This document shows, in pieces, positions 18,028 through 26,794 of a stretch of DNA of 64,000 bases. The position numbers were made by a program, and so were the translations under genes. The notes under the pieces were generated by a model. That model saw only the letters and a list, made by a program, of their open reading frames with translations, had not been told where the DNA came from and did not search any database. Each line of letters begins with the position of its first letter. Positions within the stretch are counted from its first letter, which is position 1. Source of the DNA: Prevotella sp. OH937_COT-195. GTDB taxonomy: Bacteria; Bacteroidota; Bacteroidia; Bacteroidales; Bacteroidaceae. The stretch spans positions 1 to 64,000 of the forward strand of contig NZ_RQZH01000001.1 in NCBI RefSeq assembly GCF_003932845.1, read 5' to 3'.

Positions 18028-18897
18028 TTATTCTCTGAACGATGACGGCATTTTGCCGGTCTGACGTTTGAAGAATTTCACGAAATTTGACGGGTCTTCG
18101 AAGCCGAGGTGATAGCCGATTTCCTTTACTTTCATGTCAGAATACTGCAGCAGACGGCGCGCCTCGACTGTCAGCCGTTGATTTATTACTTTCAGCGGTG
18201 TTGTTTTTGCAGCTTCCGCAACTCCTCTCGTAAGTGTCTTTGCCGATACGTTGAGCAGTTCGGCATAGTCTTGTACCGTATGTTTCTCGCGGAAATGATG
18301 TTCCAATTGCTGGCGGAAGCGCACGAACAAACGGTCTGCCTGACAGTTTATGCACAGTCTTTTCTCGTTTGTGTCGTTACCTCTGCGCTGTATGGTAATA
18401 AGGAAAAGGTGTAGCAGGTGCTGCAGGTAGTCTTTGTGTGCGAATGCTTCATTGCGGTTAAGTTCCTGCCGTATGGAGTCGAGCAGTGTCAGCAGAGTGT
18501 TCCGTTCTTCTTCACTTATTATTATATAAGGCACTCGGTCGCCGGTGTCGAACAAGTCATATTTCAGGAAAATGCTCTCCATTGTACTCTCATCGCTTAA
18601 AAATTGCTCGCAGAAACGAATGCCCGTACCGCCCGGAGTTTTGCCTTCGACGAAAGAGTTCACCTGTCCGGGATTCAGAAAAAACAGTGCTCCCGACGAA
18701 AACCGGTAGCATACGGAATCTACTTCAAACTCGCCTTCGCCTCCTGTAAACCAAATTATCCGGTAACATTGGCTGGTATGCGGTCTGAACATATCGTTAT
18801 TTCCTTCAGATACCGATTTCAAGTCGGAGATGCAAAATTCGAAAGAAGAATCGCATGCGGCTTCCGGTGCCGATTGTATCAACTGGTTTATTTGCAT
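18028..18897 (-). CDS. AraC-family transcriptional regulator
   Basis: A 289-residue regulator with an N-terminal cupin-like sensing domain (about residues 25-150, with YRIIWFTGGEGEFEVDS and FFLNPGQVNSF). The C-terminal pair of helix-turn-helix motifs (about 190-289) includes VQDYAELLNVSAKTLTRGV and IGYHLGFEDPSNFVKFFKRQ, the AraC signature. It lies between the RND operon, same strand and downstream, and the divergent thioredoxin gene. The inverted 17-base motif occurs upstream of both and of its own promoter, so it probably controls all three. The ligand is unknown. Confidence 0.92.
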   Translation of the reverse strand: MQINQLIQSAPEAACDSSFEFCISDLKSVSEGNNDMFRPHTSQCYRIIWFTGGEGEFEVDSVCYRFSSGALFFLNPGQVNSFVEGKTPGGTGIRFCEQFLSDESTMESIFLKYDLFDTGDRVPYIIISEEERNTLLTLLDSIRQELNRNEAFAHKDYLQHLLHLFLITIQRRGNDTNEKRLCINCQADRLFVRFRQQLEHHFREKHTVQDYAELLNVSAKTLTRGVAEAAKTTPLKVINQRLTVEARRLLQYSDMKVKEIGYHLGFEDPSNFVKFFKRQTGKMPSSFRE

Positions 18898-18927
18898 GAT
18901 TTTCTGTATTTATTGTCTTGTTTGTTA

Positions 18928-18935
18928 CAAAATTA
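18928..18935 (-). promoter_or_regulatory. -7 element for the AraC regulator
   Basis: TAATTTTG on the minus strand, 30 bases upstream of the ATG. The nearest operator half-site is 41 bases further upstream. Confidence 0.55.
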
Positions 18936-18976
18936 CGGTTTAATATTTGAACCAACTCGTATTTTATGGAATCTTT

Positions 18977-19032
18977 ATGGTATATTAAGGACATTTTGTT
19001 GTTTTTCTAATTCTTTGTCCTTATATTACCAT
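18977..19032. promoter_or_regulatory. Paired operator 2 between the araC-type and thioredoxin genes
   Basis: ATGGTATATTAAGGACA (18977-18993) and the inverted TGTCCTTATATTACCAT (19016-19032) are separated by 22 bases. The first arm matches operator 1 at 16 of 17 positions. It sits 41 bases from the regulator's -7 element and 42 bases from the thioredoxin -7 element, so it can serve both. Confidence 0.8.
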
Positions 19033-19074
19033 GTTTTGTACCTTTTGTATAACTGGCGTACTGACAAAACATTA

Positions 19075-19082
19075 TATCTTTG
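19075..19082 (+). promoter_or_regulatory. -7 element for the thioredoxin lipoprotein gene
   Basis: TATCTTTG. No TTG is found at the normal -33 distance, which fits dependence on an activator bound at 19016-19032. Confidence 0.6.
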
Positions 19083-19103
19083 CACAAAACAAAGAATAAA
19101 AAG

Positions 19104-19589
19104 ATGAAGAAGATTACGATTATTCTGATTGCGCTGATTGCGCTGACAACAGGTTGCACCTCGAAAACAAACTCAGGGGCTGCGAGTGACAAGGAAACAA
19201 TTAACAACAAAGAAAAGAAAGGAAAAATTATGGAACTGAATGTACAAGAGTTTAAGAAGAAAGTATTCGACTATGAGAAGAAACCGCAGTCATGGGAATT
19301 CGAAGGCGATAAGCCGGCAGTGGTGGATTTCTACGCAACATGGTGCGGACCGTGCAAAATGTTGTCTCCGATAATAGACGAGATGTCGGAGAAATACGAC
19401 GGCAAGGTGGATTTCTACAAGATAGATGTTGACAAGCAACAAGAACTTGCCGCAGTGTTCGGCATCCGTTCGATACCGACATTATTGTTCATTCCAAAGG
19501 AAGGACAACCCACCATTATGCAGGGTGCGATGAGCAAAGGCGACATGGACTCAACGATACAGAAAGTATTGCTGTCTCAGGGTAAGTAA
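19104..19589 (+). CDS. Thioredoxin lipoprotein
   Basis: A 161-residue thioredoxin-fold protein for dithiol/disulfide exchange. The active site is WCGPC at residues 80-84, and the conserved cis-Pro stretch is IRSIPTLLFIPK. The ATG at 19104 gives a signal peptide ending in a lipobox (LTTGC), so the protein should be anchored in the periplasm or outer membrane. A second ATG at 19231, preceded by AAAGGAAAA, would give a shorter soluble form that still has the whole thioredoxin domain. The TTG at 19080 lies inside the -7 element and is not a start. It is divergent from the AraC regulator and shares operator 2. Confidence 0.9.
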   Translation: MKKITIILIALIALTTGCTSKTNSGAASDKETINNKEKKGKIMELNVQEFKKKVFDYEKKPQSWEFEGDKPAVVDFYATWCGPCKMLSPIIDEMSEKYDGKVDFYKIDVDKQQELAAVFGIRSIPTLLFIPKEGQPTIMQGAMSKGDMDSTIQKVLLSQGK

Positions 19590-19624
19590 CCCGTTGCCGT
19601 ATCTTTATGCGAATTTGGGCATTC

Positions 19625-19700
19625 GAGAGTTTGGGCAGAGGCTTGTTTTGTTTATGACGGTTCCGCGTATCATGACAGACAAGACGCAGCCTGAACTCTC
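19625..19700. terminator. Large stem-loop between convergent genes
   Basis: GAGAGTTTGGGCAGAGGCTTG-type arm at 19625-19645 pairs with 19680-19700 at 16 of 21 positions. T-rich bases follow at 19704. It lies between the thioredoxin gene and the DUF3298 gene and probably terminates both. Confidence 0.6.
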
Positions 19701-19709
19701 TAATGTTTT

Positions 19710-20528
19710 TTATCTGCCTTTCATAAAAGGTTTCAAGTCATCGAACGAGAGTCCGAGTTTTACCACTCCGTCTACTCCGGAAGCCACTTCATATTTGCCG
19801 TATATGAAAAAAGCCGTCTTGTAGTTATGATCCAAGTAGAAATTGTCTTTGTGTACCGGAGGAAAATCGGCATTGATAAGCGTTTTGTAATCATTGAGAT
19901 TTACTGCGTTGGTCTTCAGCAACCTTGCGACAGCCTCCTCACTTCCTTGTTTGAAGATGTCCTCGTATTTGACAACTTGTCCGGTGTAAAGGTCGTACAT
20001 AATATATCTATCATCGAAAAGAATTCCTGCGCCGACTCCCGAACCAAGGTCGTACACATCGCTTATGCGATAAGTGGCTATGCCTTCGCATCCCGTCTCG
20101 GTTGTCTCGACATTATACGCGATCGACTGCGGGAAAGGATTATATTCATCTTCGCAATCGAAAGAGGTTTCTGTTTCAACCATCTCCGCAACTTTCTGCC
20201 ATTCGCCGTTGCCTGCAAAATTGTTCTCCATGAAAGATACAAAGGCATCAATGGAAGGGTAATGCTTGTCTGACAAAGAAGCGATTATCGCTTCCTGAAG
20301 TTTCTTTACGTTGCAGTTCACTCCGTTTTCAGGCCACATGATACTCCATCTCTGATCGGCATAAAGCGGTCTTTTGATTTTGGCTTTGAAAAAACTTTCA
20401 CCTTCATAGAGGCGGTGCTCCACCGAGATTCCCGTTTTCTTCTGTTTGGTTTTGTGCTGTGCCGTTGCGGGCATTGCTGCGAAAACCGCCGACATGCAGG
20501 CGAGCAGCAAAGTCTTTTGGATATTCAT
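19710..20528 (-). CDS. Secreted DUF3298 (RsiV-like) protein
   Basis: A 272-residue exported protein with a signal peptide (MNIQKTLLLACMSAVFAAMPATAQ). The C-terminal region resembles DUF3298, the RsiV-like fold seen in many secreted bacterial proteins: DDRYIMYDLYTGQVVKYEDIF, then NFYLDHNYKTAFFIYGKYEVA, then GLSFDDLKPFM. The N-terminal half resembles the DUF4163 region usually paired with it. RsiV itself is a lysozyme-binding anti-sigma factor, but this protein lacks a transmembrane anchor and sigma-binding region, so that role is not implied. Confidence 0.7.
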   Translation of the reverse strand: MNIQKTLLLACMSAVFAAMPATAQHKTKQKKTGISVEHRLYEGESFFKAKIKRPLYADQRWSIMWPENGVNCNVKKLQEAIIASLSDKHYPSIDAFVSFMENNFAGNGEWQKVAEMVETETSFDCEDEYNPFPQSIAYNVETTETGCEGIATYRISDVYDLGSGVGAGILFDDRYIMYDLYTGQVVKYEDIFKQGSEEAVARLLKTNAVNLNDYKTLINADFPPVHKDNFYLDHNYKTAFFIYGKYEVASGVDGVVKLGLSFDDLKPFMKGR

Positions 20529-20728
20529 ATCAATATGTGTTTTAATGGTTTGTATGTCAATTTTTGATTATTTTTGCGGTAGACGTTCCGCATCGAAATT
20601 AAATTGTTGTCTGCGAATGTAAATAATAATTTTGATTTAATGAAATTTTTCGTCGTATAATTTAATATTTATTGCGGCTTAACGATTTTTTTTGATGATT
20701 ATGGTGGCAGTATTATCACGATAACTCG

Positions 20729-20736
20729 TAACTTTG
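20729..20736 (+). promoter_or_regulatory. -7 element for maeB
   Basis: TAACTTTG, 70 bases before the ATG at 20807. Confidence 0.5.
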
Positions 20737-20806
20737 CCGAAAGTTTATAATGCTTGCGTGCAAAACAAATTTTAATGAGAACATAACGAAAAAAACATAG
20801 GTGTTT

Positions 20807-23110
20807 ATGGTAAAGATTTCAAAAGAAGCAGCCTTGGCATACCATGAAAATGGAAGACCGGGCAAGATAGAAGTGAGACCCACAAAGGCTCACCGTACAC
20901 AAACAGACCTCAGTCTGGCATATTCGCCGGGGGTGGCTTTCCCATGCCTTGAAATACAAGACAATCCTGATGCCGCATACAGATATACCGACAAGGGTAA
21001 CCTCGTGGCAGTGATAAGCAACGGGACGGCAGTACTTGGGCTTGGCGACATAGGTGCGGTAAGCGGTAAGCCCGTAATGGAAGGCAAGGGACTGCTTTTT
21101 AAGATTTACGGGGGTATCGATGTGTTTGATATTGAGGTCGACGAGAAAGACCCCGTGAAGTTTTGTGAGGCTGTGGAGAGAATTGCTCCGACGTTCGGAG
21201 GGATAAACCTCGAAGACATCAAGGCACCGGAGTGCTTCTACATAGAGGAAAGACTGAAACGTACACTTGACATTCCGGTAATGCACGACGACCAACACGG
21301 CACGGCGATAATATCTGCCGCAGGGCTCAAGAACGCTTTGGAGGTTGCCGGAAAGAATATAGAAGACGTGACAATTGTGGTGAACGGAGCCGGAGCGGCA
21401 GCCGTAAGTTGTACAAAATTGTACATGGCACTTGGCGCACGCAAGGAAAACATAATGATGTTAGACTCGAGAGGAGTAATAACAACCGACCGCGAGAACC
21501 TGAACGAACAGAAAAGATTTTTCGCAACCGACCGTCGCGACATACACACGCTCGCCGAGGCAGTAAGCGGTGCCGACGTGTTTGTGGGGCTGTCGAAGGG
21601 TAATGTGCTTACAAAGGAGATGGTGAAGACCATGGCAAAGAACCCCATAATATTCGCACTCGCAAATCCCGTACCTGAAATATCGTACGAGGATGCCTTG
21701 GAAGCACGCCCCGACACGCTGATGGCAACGGGCAGAACAGACTATCCTAACCAGATAAACAACGTAATAGGTTTCCCATACATCTTCAGAGGAGCACTCG
21801 ATGTTCATGCAAGTGCCATCAACGAGGAGATGAAGATGGCGGCAGTACACGCCATTGCCGACTTGGCAAAGCAGCCCGTACCTGACGTGGTAAATGATGT
21901 ATATAAGGTAAACAACCTGAAATTCGGGCGAGAATATTTCATACCGAAGCCTGTCGATCCGCGTCTCATCTCCGAAGTGTCGGCTGCCGTGGCAAAGGCA
22001 GCAATAGAAAGCGGAGTGGCGAGGAGAACCATTGACGATTGGGAGGAATACAAAAACTCGCTAAGCGTAATGCTCGGACTGAAGACAAAACTCACACAGA
22101 AGATATATTCCACGGCGAGTGCGCACCCGCAGAGGGTGGTGTTTGCCGAGGCAACACACCCGACAATGCTTCGTGCAGCCGTACAAGCAAAAGCGGAAGG
22201 CATCTGTCATCCGATACTTCTCGGCAACGAAGAGCGCATAACCAAACTGGCGGCGGAAATTGACCTGTCGCTCGACGGAATGGAAATTGTAAACTCGCGA
22301 AACGACAAGGAGGCAGAACGCAGAGAAAGATATGCGAAGATACTGACTCAAAAACTACAACGCGACGGATATACATTCGATGAGGCAAGCGACAAGATGT
22401 TCGAACACAACTACTTCGGAATGATGATGGTGGAGACGGGAGAGGCAGATGCTTTCATCACGGGACTTTACACAAAATACTCGAATACGACGAAGGTGGC
22501 AAAGGAGGTGATAGGAATACGCCCGGAGTATGGAAATTTCGGGACAATGCACATAATAAACTCTTCAAAAGGAACCTTATACATTGCCGATACGCTGATA
22601 AACAGTGACCCGAACACGCAGGAAATGGTTGATTTGGCAAGACTTAGTTGCAAAGCGGTGAGTTTTTTCAACGAGAAACCGGTAATTGCACTTGTCAGTC
22701 ATTCGAACTTCGGCAGCGACAATTCCGATGGTTCAAGAAAGGTAAGGAATGCCGTGGCGCAGTTGCACAGGGAAAATCCCGGAATGGTCGTTGACGGGGA
22801 ATTGCAGATAGGCTTTGCTCTCGACAGGGAGCAACGCGATGCTCTATTCCCGTTCACGCGTCTGAAAGGAAAAGATGTGAACACTCTGATATTCCCGAAC
22901 CTCGCGAGTGCACGTTCGTCTTACAAGTTGTTGCAGACGTTGGCACCCGATGTCGAAATAATAGGACCGATACAAATAGGACTGAACAAGCCCATACATT
23001 TTACCGACTTCGGCAGTTCTGTACGCGACATCGTGAACATCACGGCAGTGGCAGTAATAGACGCATACGTCTATAAGATAAAGAGTTGCATGGGAGAATG
23101 TTGTGAATAG
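20807..23110 (+). CDS. maeB: NADP-dependent malic enzyme with phosphate-acetyltransferase-like domain
   Basis: A 767-residue MaeB-type enzyme that converts malate to pyruvate and CO2. The N-terminal malic domain (about 1-430) has [36 protein letters not shown], the metal/substrate segment [11 protein letters not shown], and a dinucleotide motif [11 protein letters not shown]. The C-terminal part (about 440-767) resembles phosphotransacetylase ([21 protein letters not shown]-like [23 protein letters not shown] near the end) and is thought to be regulatory in MaeB. ATG 20807 is preferred over the GTG two codons upstream. It has its own promoter and is not in an obvious operon. Confidence 0.95.
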   Translation: MVKISKEAALAYHENGRPGKIEVRPTKAHRTQTDLSLAYSPGVAFPCLEIQDNPDAAYRYTDKGNLVAVISNGTAVLGLGDIGAVSGKPVMEGKGLLFKIYGGIDVFDIEVDEKDPVKFCEAVERIAPTFGGINLEDIKAPECFYIEERLKRTLDIPVMHDDQHGTAIISAAGLKNALEVAGKNIEDVTIVVNGAGAAAVSCTKLYMALGARKENIMMLDSRGVITTDRENLNEQKRFFATDRRDIHTLAEAVSGADVFVGLSKGNVLTKEMVKTMAKNPIIFALANPVPEISYEDALEARPDTLMATGRTDYPNQINNVIGFPYIFRGALDVHASAINEEMKMAAVHAIADLAKQPVPDVVNDVYKVNNLKFGREYFIPKPVDPRLISEVSAAVAKAAIESGVARRTIDDWEEYKNSLSVMLGLKTKLTQKIYSTASAHPQRVVFAEATHPTMLRAAVQAKAEGICHPILLGNEERITKLAAEIDLSLDGMEIVNSRNDKEAERRERYAKILTQKLQRDGYTFDEASDKMFEHNYFGMMMVETGEADAFITGLYTKYSNTTKVAKEVIGIRPEYGNFGTMHIINSSKGTLYIADTLINSDPNTQEMVDLARLSCKAVSFFNEKPVIALVSHSNFGSDNSDGSRKVRNAVAQLHRENPGMVVDGELQIGFALDREQRDALFPFTRLKGKDVNTLIFPNLASARSSYKLLQTLAPDVEIIGPIQIGLNKPIHFTDFGSSVRDIVNITAVAVIDAYVYKIKSCMGECCE

Positions 23111-23137
23111 AACAACTGCAACATTGTGCGTGAATGC

Positions 23138-23232
23138 CAATCTCGCCGGATTTGCAGTGTAATTCTGCCGAAATTGTAAAGCAATTCCACCTGTTTTGCT
23201 TTACAATTTCGATGGAATTGCCGTGCCGAAAA
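23138..23232. repeat. Short palindromic repeat cluster, family R2, site 2
   Basis: It contains a perfect 13-bp stem, GAAATTGTAAAGC (23170-23182) against GCTTTACAATTTC (23198-23210), with a 15-base loop, flanked by units such as AATTCTGCCGAAATTG. Because it follows the maeB stop it may also end that transcript. Confidence 0.6.
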
Positions 23233-23303
23233 TGGTAAATGAAATTCTCAAATATTAAATGAAATGTATGCGGAAAGTTTTTTTTGAAAAATAAAAGGAA
23301 ATA

Positions 23304-23335
23304 TTTGGAGATTACGAAAAAAGGCACTACCTTTG
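23304..23335 (+). promoter_or_regulatory. Promoter of tRNA-Lys
   Basis: TTTG (23304-23307), a 20-base spacer and TACCTTTG (23328-23335), 44 bases before the tRNA. Confidence 0.75.
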
Positions 23336-23379
23336 CACTCGCAATTCGGAAATCGTGTTTTTGATTGCAAAAAAAGGAC

Positions 23380-23452
23380 GCGCTTGTAGCTCAGTTGGTA
23401 GAGCACCTGACTCTTAATCAGGGTGTCCAGGGTTCGAACCCCTGCAGGCGTA
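23380..23452 (+). tRNA. tRNA-Lys (anticodon CUU)
   Basis: The 73-base sequence folds as a cloverleaf: acceptor GCGCTTG with CAGGCGT (two wobble pairs), D arm with AGCTCAGTTGGTAGAGC, and anticodon stem CCTGA/TCAGG around loop CTCTTAA, which places CTT at 23413-23415. The T arm is CAGGG-TTCGAAC-CCCTG. The discriminator is A and the 3' CCA is not encoded. A terminator follows directly. Confidence 0.97.
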
Positions 23453-23457
23453 CAACG

Positions 23458-23496
23458 GACGGAAATTCTGAAAATAAGGAATTTCCGTCTGTTTTT
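23458..23496 (+). terminator. Rho-independent terminator of tRNA-Lys
   Basis: GACGGAAATTC (23458-23468) pairs perfectly with GAATTTCCGTC (23479-23489), followed by TGTTTTTAT. Confidence 0.92.
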
Positions 23497-23599
23497 ATCT
23501 TGATTATAAACATTTTGAATGCCAAATTTATACTTTTTTACAATCATCACAATGATTACAAGCAAAGTTCAAACCTTGCAAGCGGATTTAAATCATTGA

Positions 23600-23802
23600 T
23601 TAAACCCCAATCGGTCATTAGAACCCTCAACCGATTTTGTTCGTTTGTTGAGCAGATGTGCAGCCTTTTCATCGAAGGCGTAGCGGGCTACGTCGAGATG
23701 AAAAGGATGCTCAGATGTCAGCAAGCGGGCTAAAGCAGTTGGGAAGCGTAACGGCAATGGCAAATCTAAGCAAATGCGGTCTAATGACCGATTTGGGTTA
23801 AA
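23600..23802 (-). repeat. 202-bp intergenic repeat, family R1, copy B
   Basis: It has the same ends and interior as copy A. This copy has the best-paired central hairpin: CCTTTTCATC pairs perfectly with GATGAAAAGG around the core CGTAGC-GG-GCTACG. It lies about 100 bases after the tRNA terminator. Confidence 0.9.
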
Positions 23803-23815
23803 TCTATTGGTTGAG

Positions 23816-23989
23816 TTATAATAAATCATTTTTAATTTGGCATATAGGTTTATTGTTGATAAAATTGAAATATTGTAACATGACAAAGGCGGAAACCTTT
23901 GCAGCCATTCTTGTGAAGAGTCCTTGTGGCTGTTTGGCATGATTTCGTATCATCATAAGGTGATCGTTGAGTTGGAGAAAGTCGTCCAT
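23816..23989 (-). pseudogene. IS982-like transposase C-terminal remnant
   Basis: A 57-codon frame from an ATG at 23989 to a TAA at 23816 reads like the tail of IS982-type transposases: MMIRNHAKQPQGLFTRMAAK, then LQYFNFINNKPICQIKND. The catalytic DDE part is absent, and no matching inverted repeat was found on both sides, so this is a decayed end fragment. It abuts repeat copy B. The family call rests on remembered C-terminal patterns and is moderate. Confidence 0.55.
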
Positions 23990-24054
23990 ATTCTATTTCT
24001 CTGTCGCTTTTGGATATTCAATTCAACCAACAAGTAATATATAGAACACCAAAA

Positions 24055-24099
24055 TTCGGGATAATCCGAACAACTTTCGCTTTTTGGGATTATCCCGAA
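24055..24099. other. 13-bp perfect inverted repeat in intergenic DNA
   Basis: TTCGGGATAATCC (24055-24067) and GGATTATCCCGAA (24087-24099) are perfect complements with a 19-base spacer. It may be an operator or an old insertion-element end. From here to the end of the glucokinase gene at 24265 I see nothing else recognisable. Confidence 0.6.
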
Positions 24100-24264
24100 C
24101 CGGAGTATTTTTGTATTTCGTACCTCGTTTTTGGTAGTACGATACTTTGAATTTGTTTTCTTTTATCGTTTTGCCGCTTCTCTGTTCACAAAGTTATTTG
24201 TTAATGTTGAACTCGGAGTTGTGTAAAACATTGGGATACAAAGAAATGCCATTTCGGCGAAACA

Positions 24265-25245
24265 TCATATTTCCCAGCCTATGGCAGATGCCCCGAGAAC
24301 GGCTGCCGACGACCCGTCGAGACCGCTGATGAGGAATTTTGCCTTTCCACGGAAAATTTTCATCACGTTCTCTTCGTATGAACGCCTTATCGGCTCCATG
24401 ATCAGTTCGCCCGCTTTTGTCATTCCTCCGAAGAATATGAATGCCTCCGGACTTGAGAATGCGGCAAAGTCGGCACATGCCTTTCCGAGCATTTCGCCCG
24501 TGAACTCATATATCTTTTTTGCTATGTCATCGCCATTGTTGGCTGCAACAGATACTTCGAGCGATGTTATTTTCTCCGGTTCAATTTCCCGCAACAGCGA
24601 AGGTTCTTCGGTTCTTGCGAGAATTTCGCGTGCCGAGCGCGCCACTCCCGTTGCCGAGCAGTAAGCTTCGAGACATCCTTGTCGGCCGCAGCCGCACATG
24701 CGTCCGTTTTCGCGTACCATCGTGACATGTCCGAGTTCGCCGGCAAAGCCGTCGCAGCCATACACGACTTGTCCGTTTATTACAATGCCGGAACCAACTC
24801 CCGTGCCGAGTGTTATTACGATGAAGTTCTTCATTCCTCGTGCCACGCCGTATATCATCTCGCCCACGGCAGCGGCGTTGGCATCGTTAGTCAGTCCGAC
24901 GGGTATTCCGCCGAGCCTTTCGGAGAACATTTCCCCGAGCGGTACAATACCCTCGTGTGCCCATGCAATGTTTGGTGCATATTCTATTGTGCCTTTATAG
25001 AAATTTGCGTTTGGTGCCCCGATACCCATCGCTTTGATGAGTTCGAGTCCTCCCACTTGGTCAATGATTACTTGCAGCGCCTCTACGCATGCATCCACAT
25101 ATTTCTCCACACTGTCGTGCCCCTGCGTTTTTATGGCTGTGGTTGCCTTTATGTCGCCTCTTGCGTCGACAATGCCGAAAACGGAGTTCGTTCCTCCCAA
25201 GTCCAAACCGATTACATACGGTTTAATTTCTGTTTGTAAATTCAT
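24265..25245 (-). CDS. ROK-family glucokinase
   Basis: A 326-residue sugar kinase of the ROK family, probably phosphorylating glucose at the first step of glycolysis. The phosphate motif GLDLGGTNSVFGIVD is at the N terminus. The central VITLGTGVGSGIVINGQVVYG and GELGHVTMVRENGRMCGCGR lead to the zinc-binding CGCGRQGCLEAYCS signature, with no N-terminal DNA-binding domain, so it is a kinase rather than a repressor. It is monocistronic with a -7 element at 25292-25299. The exact hexose is not determined by sequence. Confidence 0.9.
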   Translation of the reverse strand: MNLQTEIKPYVIGLDLGGTNSVFGIVDARGDIKATTAIKTQGHDSVEKYVDACVEALQVIIDQVGGLELIKAMGIGAPNANFYKGTIEYAPNIAWAHEGIVPLGEMFSERLGGIPVGLTNDANAAAVGEMIYGVARGMKNFIVITLGTGVGSGIVINGQVVYGCDGFAGELGHVTMVRENGRMCGCGRQGCLEAYCSATGVARSAREILARTEEPSLLREIEPEKITSLEVSVAANNGDDIAKKIYEFTGEMLGKACADFAAFSSPEAFIFFGGMTKAGELIMEPIRRSYEENVMKIFRGKAKFLISGLDGSSAAVLGASAIGWEI

Positions 25246-25291
25246 AATAAAGAATTATATCTGTTTTTACCTTAAATTCGTTTCTTGTGGG

Positions 25292-25299
25292 CAAAGATA
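25292..25299 (-). promoter_or_regulatory. -7 element for the glucokinase gene
   Basis: TATCTTTG on the minus strand, 46 bases upstream of the ATG at 25245. Confidence 0.5.
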
Positions 25300-25437
25300 A
25301 TAAAGAAAAGAGAAATAAATACATATAGTGATTGTTTAAATCAAACGAGTTAACATATTTTTTGCTATTTGCTTGCTAAATATATTGCATTTACAAAAAA
25401 TATCATTCGGCAGTCTTTTATTTTGAATTAAAATGTG

Positions 25438-25445
25438 TACCTTTG
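25438..25445 (+). promoter_or_regulatory. -7 element for the LysE-type gene
   Basis: TACCTTTG lies only 8 bases before the ATG at 25454 and inside the longer open frame that starts at 25433. It therefore excludes that start and implies an almost leaderless mRNA. Confidence 0.6.
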
Positions 25446-25453
25446 CAGCCATT

Positions 25454-26119
25454 ATGCAATTTCCTTTTCAAATAGACATATTGAGTTTGATGTTCAAGGG
25501 GATATTGATAGGCATCTTGGCATCTGCTCCGATGGGGCCGGTCGGTGTCCTTTGCATTCAGCGCACTTTGAATAAAGGGCGTTGGTACGGACTTGTCACC
25601 GGTGTTGGCGCGTCTGTCAGCGATATTATTTATGCTCTCATTACCGGTCTGGGTATGAGTTTCGTTATGGAGTTCATCGAGCAAGGGCGCAATCTTTTCT
25701 ATTTACAGATAAGTGGCAGTATAATGTTGCTCTTTTTCGGCATATATTGTTTCAAGAGCAACCCCACAAAAAAGATGCACCAGAGTGGAAAGAACAAGGG
25801 ATCGCTTGTGCATAACGGAGTGACGGCATTCTTCGTGACATTCTCCAACCCGCTGATAATCTTTCTGTTCATGGGTTGTTATGCCCAGTTTGCATTCGTT
25901 GTGCCGAATCATCCGATAGAAATGTGTGTCGGCTATTTGAGCATCGTACTCGGTGCATTGCTGTGGTGGTTCGGGCTGACATGGCTTGTAGATAAGATTC
26001 GAGGCAATTTTACCACCGGCGGCATTGTCATAATCAACCGTGTCATCGGCTCTGCCGTAATCGTTTTATCCATATTGATAATGTTCGGAACAATTTTCAA
26101 TATCTATCACCTGCACTGA
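25454..26119 (+). CDS. LysE-family amino-acid exporter
   Basis: A 221-residue inner-membrane protein with about six hydrophobic segments and the LysE/RhtB family N-terminal motif GILASAPMGPVGVLCIQRTL. NKGRWYGLVTGVGASVSDIIYAL follows, then a central FFVTFSNPLIIFLF helix. It probably exports amino acids or related compounds, with substrate unknown. Start at 25454 is chosen because the promoter overlaps the upstream codons. ATG 25490 (MFKGILIG) is an alternative that matches relatives in length. Confidence 0.8.
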   Translation: MQFPFQIDILSLMFKGILIGILASAPMGPVGVLCIQRTLNKGRWYGLVTGVGASVSDIIYALITGLGMSFVMEFIEQGRNLFYLQISGSIMLLFFGIYCFKSNPTKKMHQSGKNKGSLVHNGVTAFFVTFSNPLIIFLFMGCYAQFAFVVPNHPIEMCVGYLSIVLGALLWWFGLTWLVDKIRGNFTTGGIVIINRVIGSAVIVLSILIMFGTIFNIYHLH

Positions 26120-26199
26120 ACATCGGCACCGGCAGTACGATATTCGTCGGTACTGATTGACGTGAGGGCATTCTTTTAATATAAATTCTTTTTGTAAAA

Positions 26200-26778
26200 A
26201 TGTTTATTTCCCGACAATTAAGAAAGGATAACATAGCAGAATACCTGTTGTATATGTGGCAGGTGGAGGACATCATACGGGCATACGACTGCTCGTTGAC
26301 GGCATTGCGAAGAGACTATATATCGCAGTTCGATTACAACGAGGAGAAGAAAGAGGAACTTACCGATTGGTATGGAGACCTTATAAGAATGGTAAATCAG
26401 GAAGGGTGCCGGGAGAGAGGACACTTGCAGATAAACAAAGTGGTAATGATGCAACTCATCGAACTGCACGGACAGTTGCTCGAAAGTTCAAAATTCCCGT
26501 TTTACACATCGGAATACTATAAGGTGTTGCCGTTCATAGTAGAACTTAGAAACCGGCGGACACAGTCTGACGACGGGCACTCTGATACAAAAGAAAACGA
26601 TGAAAACGAAATCGAGACGTGTTTCAACGCACTTTATGGAACGATGATGTTGCGGTTGCAGAAGAAAGAGATAAGTCAGAATACCCTGCATGCGATAAAA
26701 GAGATAACAACGTTCATAGGAATGCTTTCCGACTATTACAAAAAAGACAGGGAAGAAGGATTGGAGTTTGACACTTGA
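26200..26778 (+). CDS. DUF4924 family protein
   Basis: A 192-residue soluble, mostly helical protein matching DUF4924, a Bacteroidetes family without known function. The N-terminal signature is NIAEYLLYMWQVEDIIRAY, and the C-terminal helix contains ITTFIGMLSDYYKKDR. It has no signal peptide or catalytic motif I can recognise. It precedes rfbD by 16 bases and probably shares its transcript. Confidence 0.78.
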   Translation: MFISRQLRKDNIAEYLLYMWQVEDIIRAYDCSLTALRRDYISQFDYNEEKKEELTDWYGDLIRMVNQEGCRERGHLQINKVVMMQLIELHGQLLESSKFPFYTSEYYKVLPFIVELRNRRTQSDDGHSDTKENDENEIETCFNALYGTMMLRLQKKEISQNTLHAIKEITTFIGMLSDYYKKDREEGLEFDT

Positions 26779-26794
26779 TAATTGACGATTGAAT

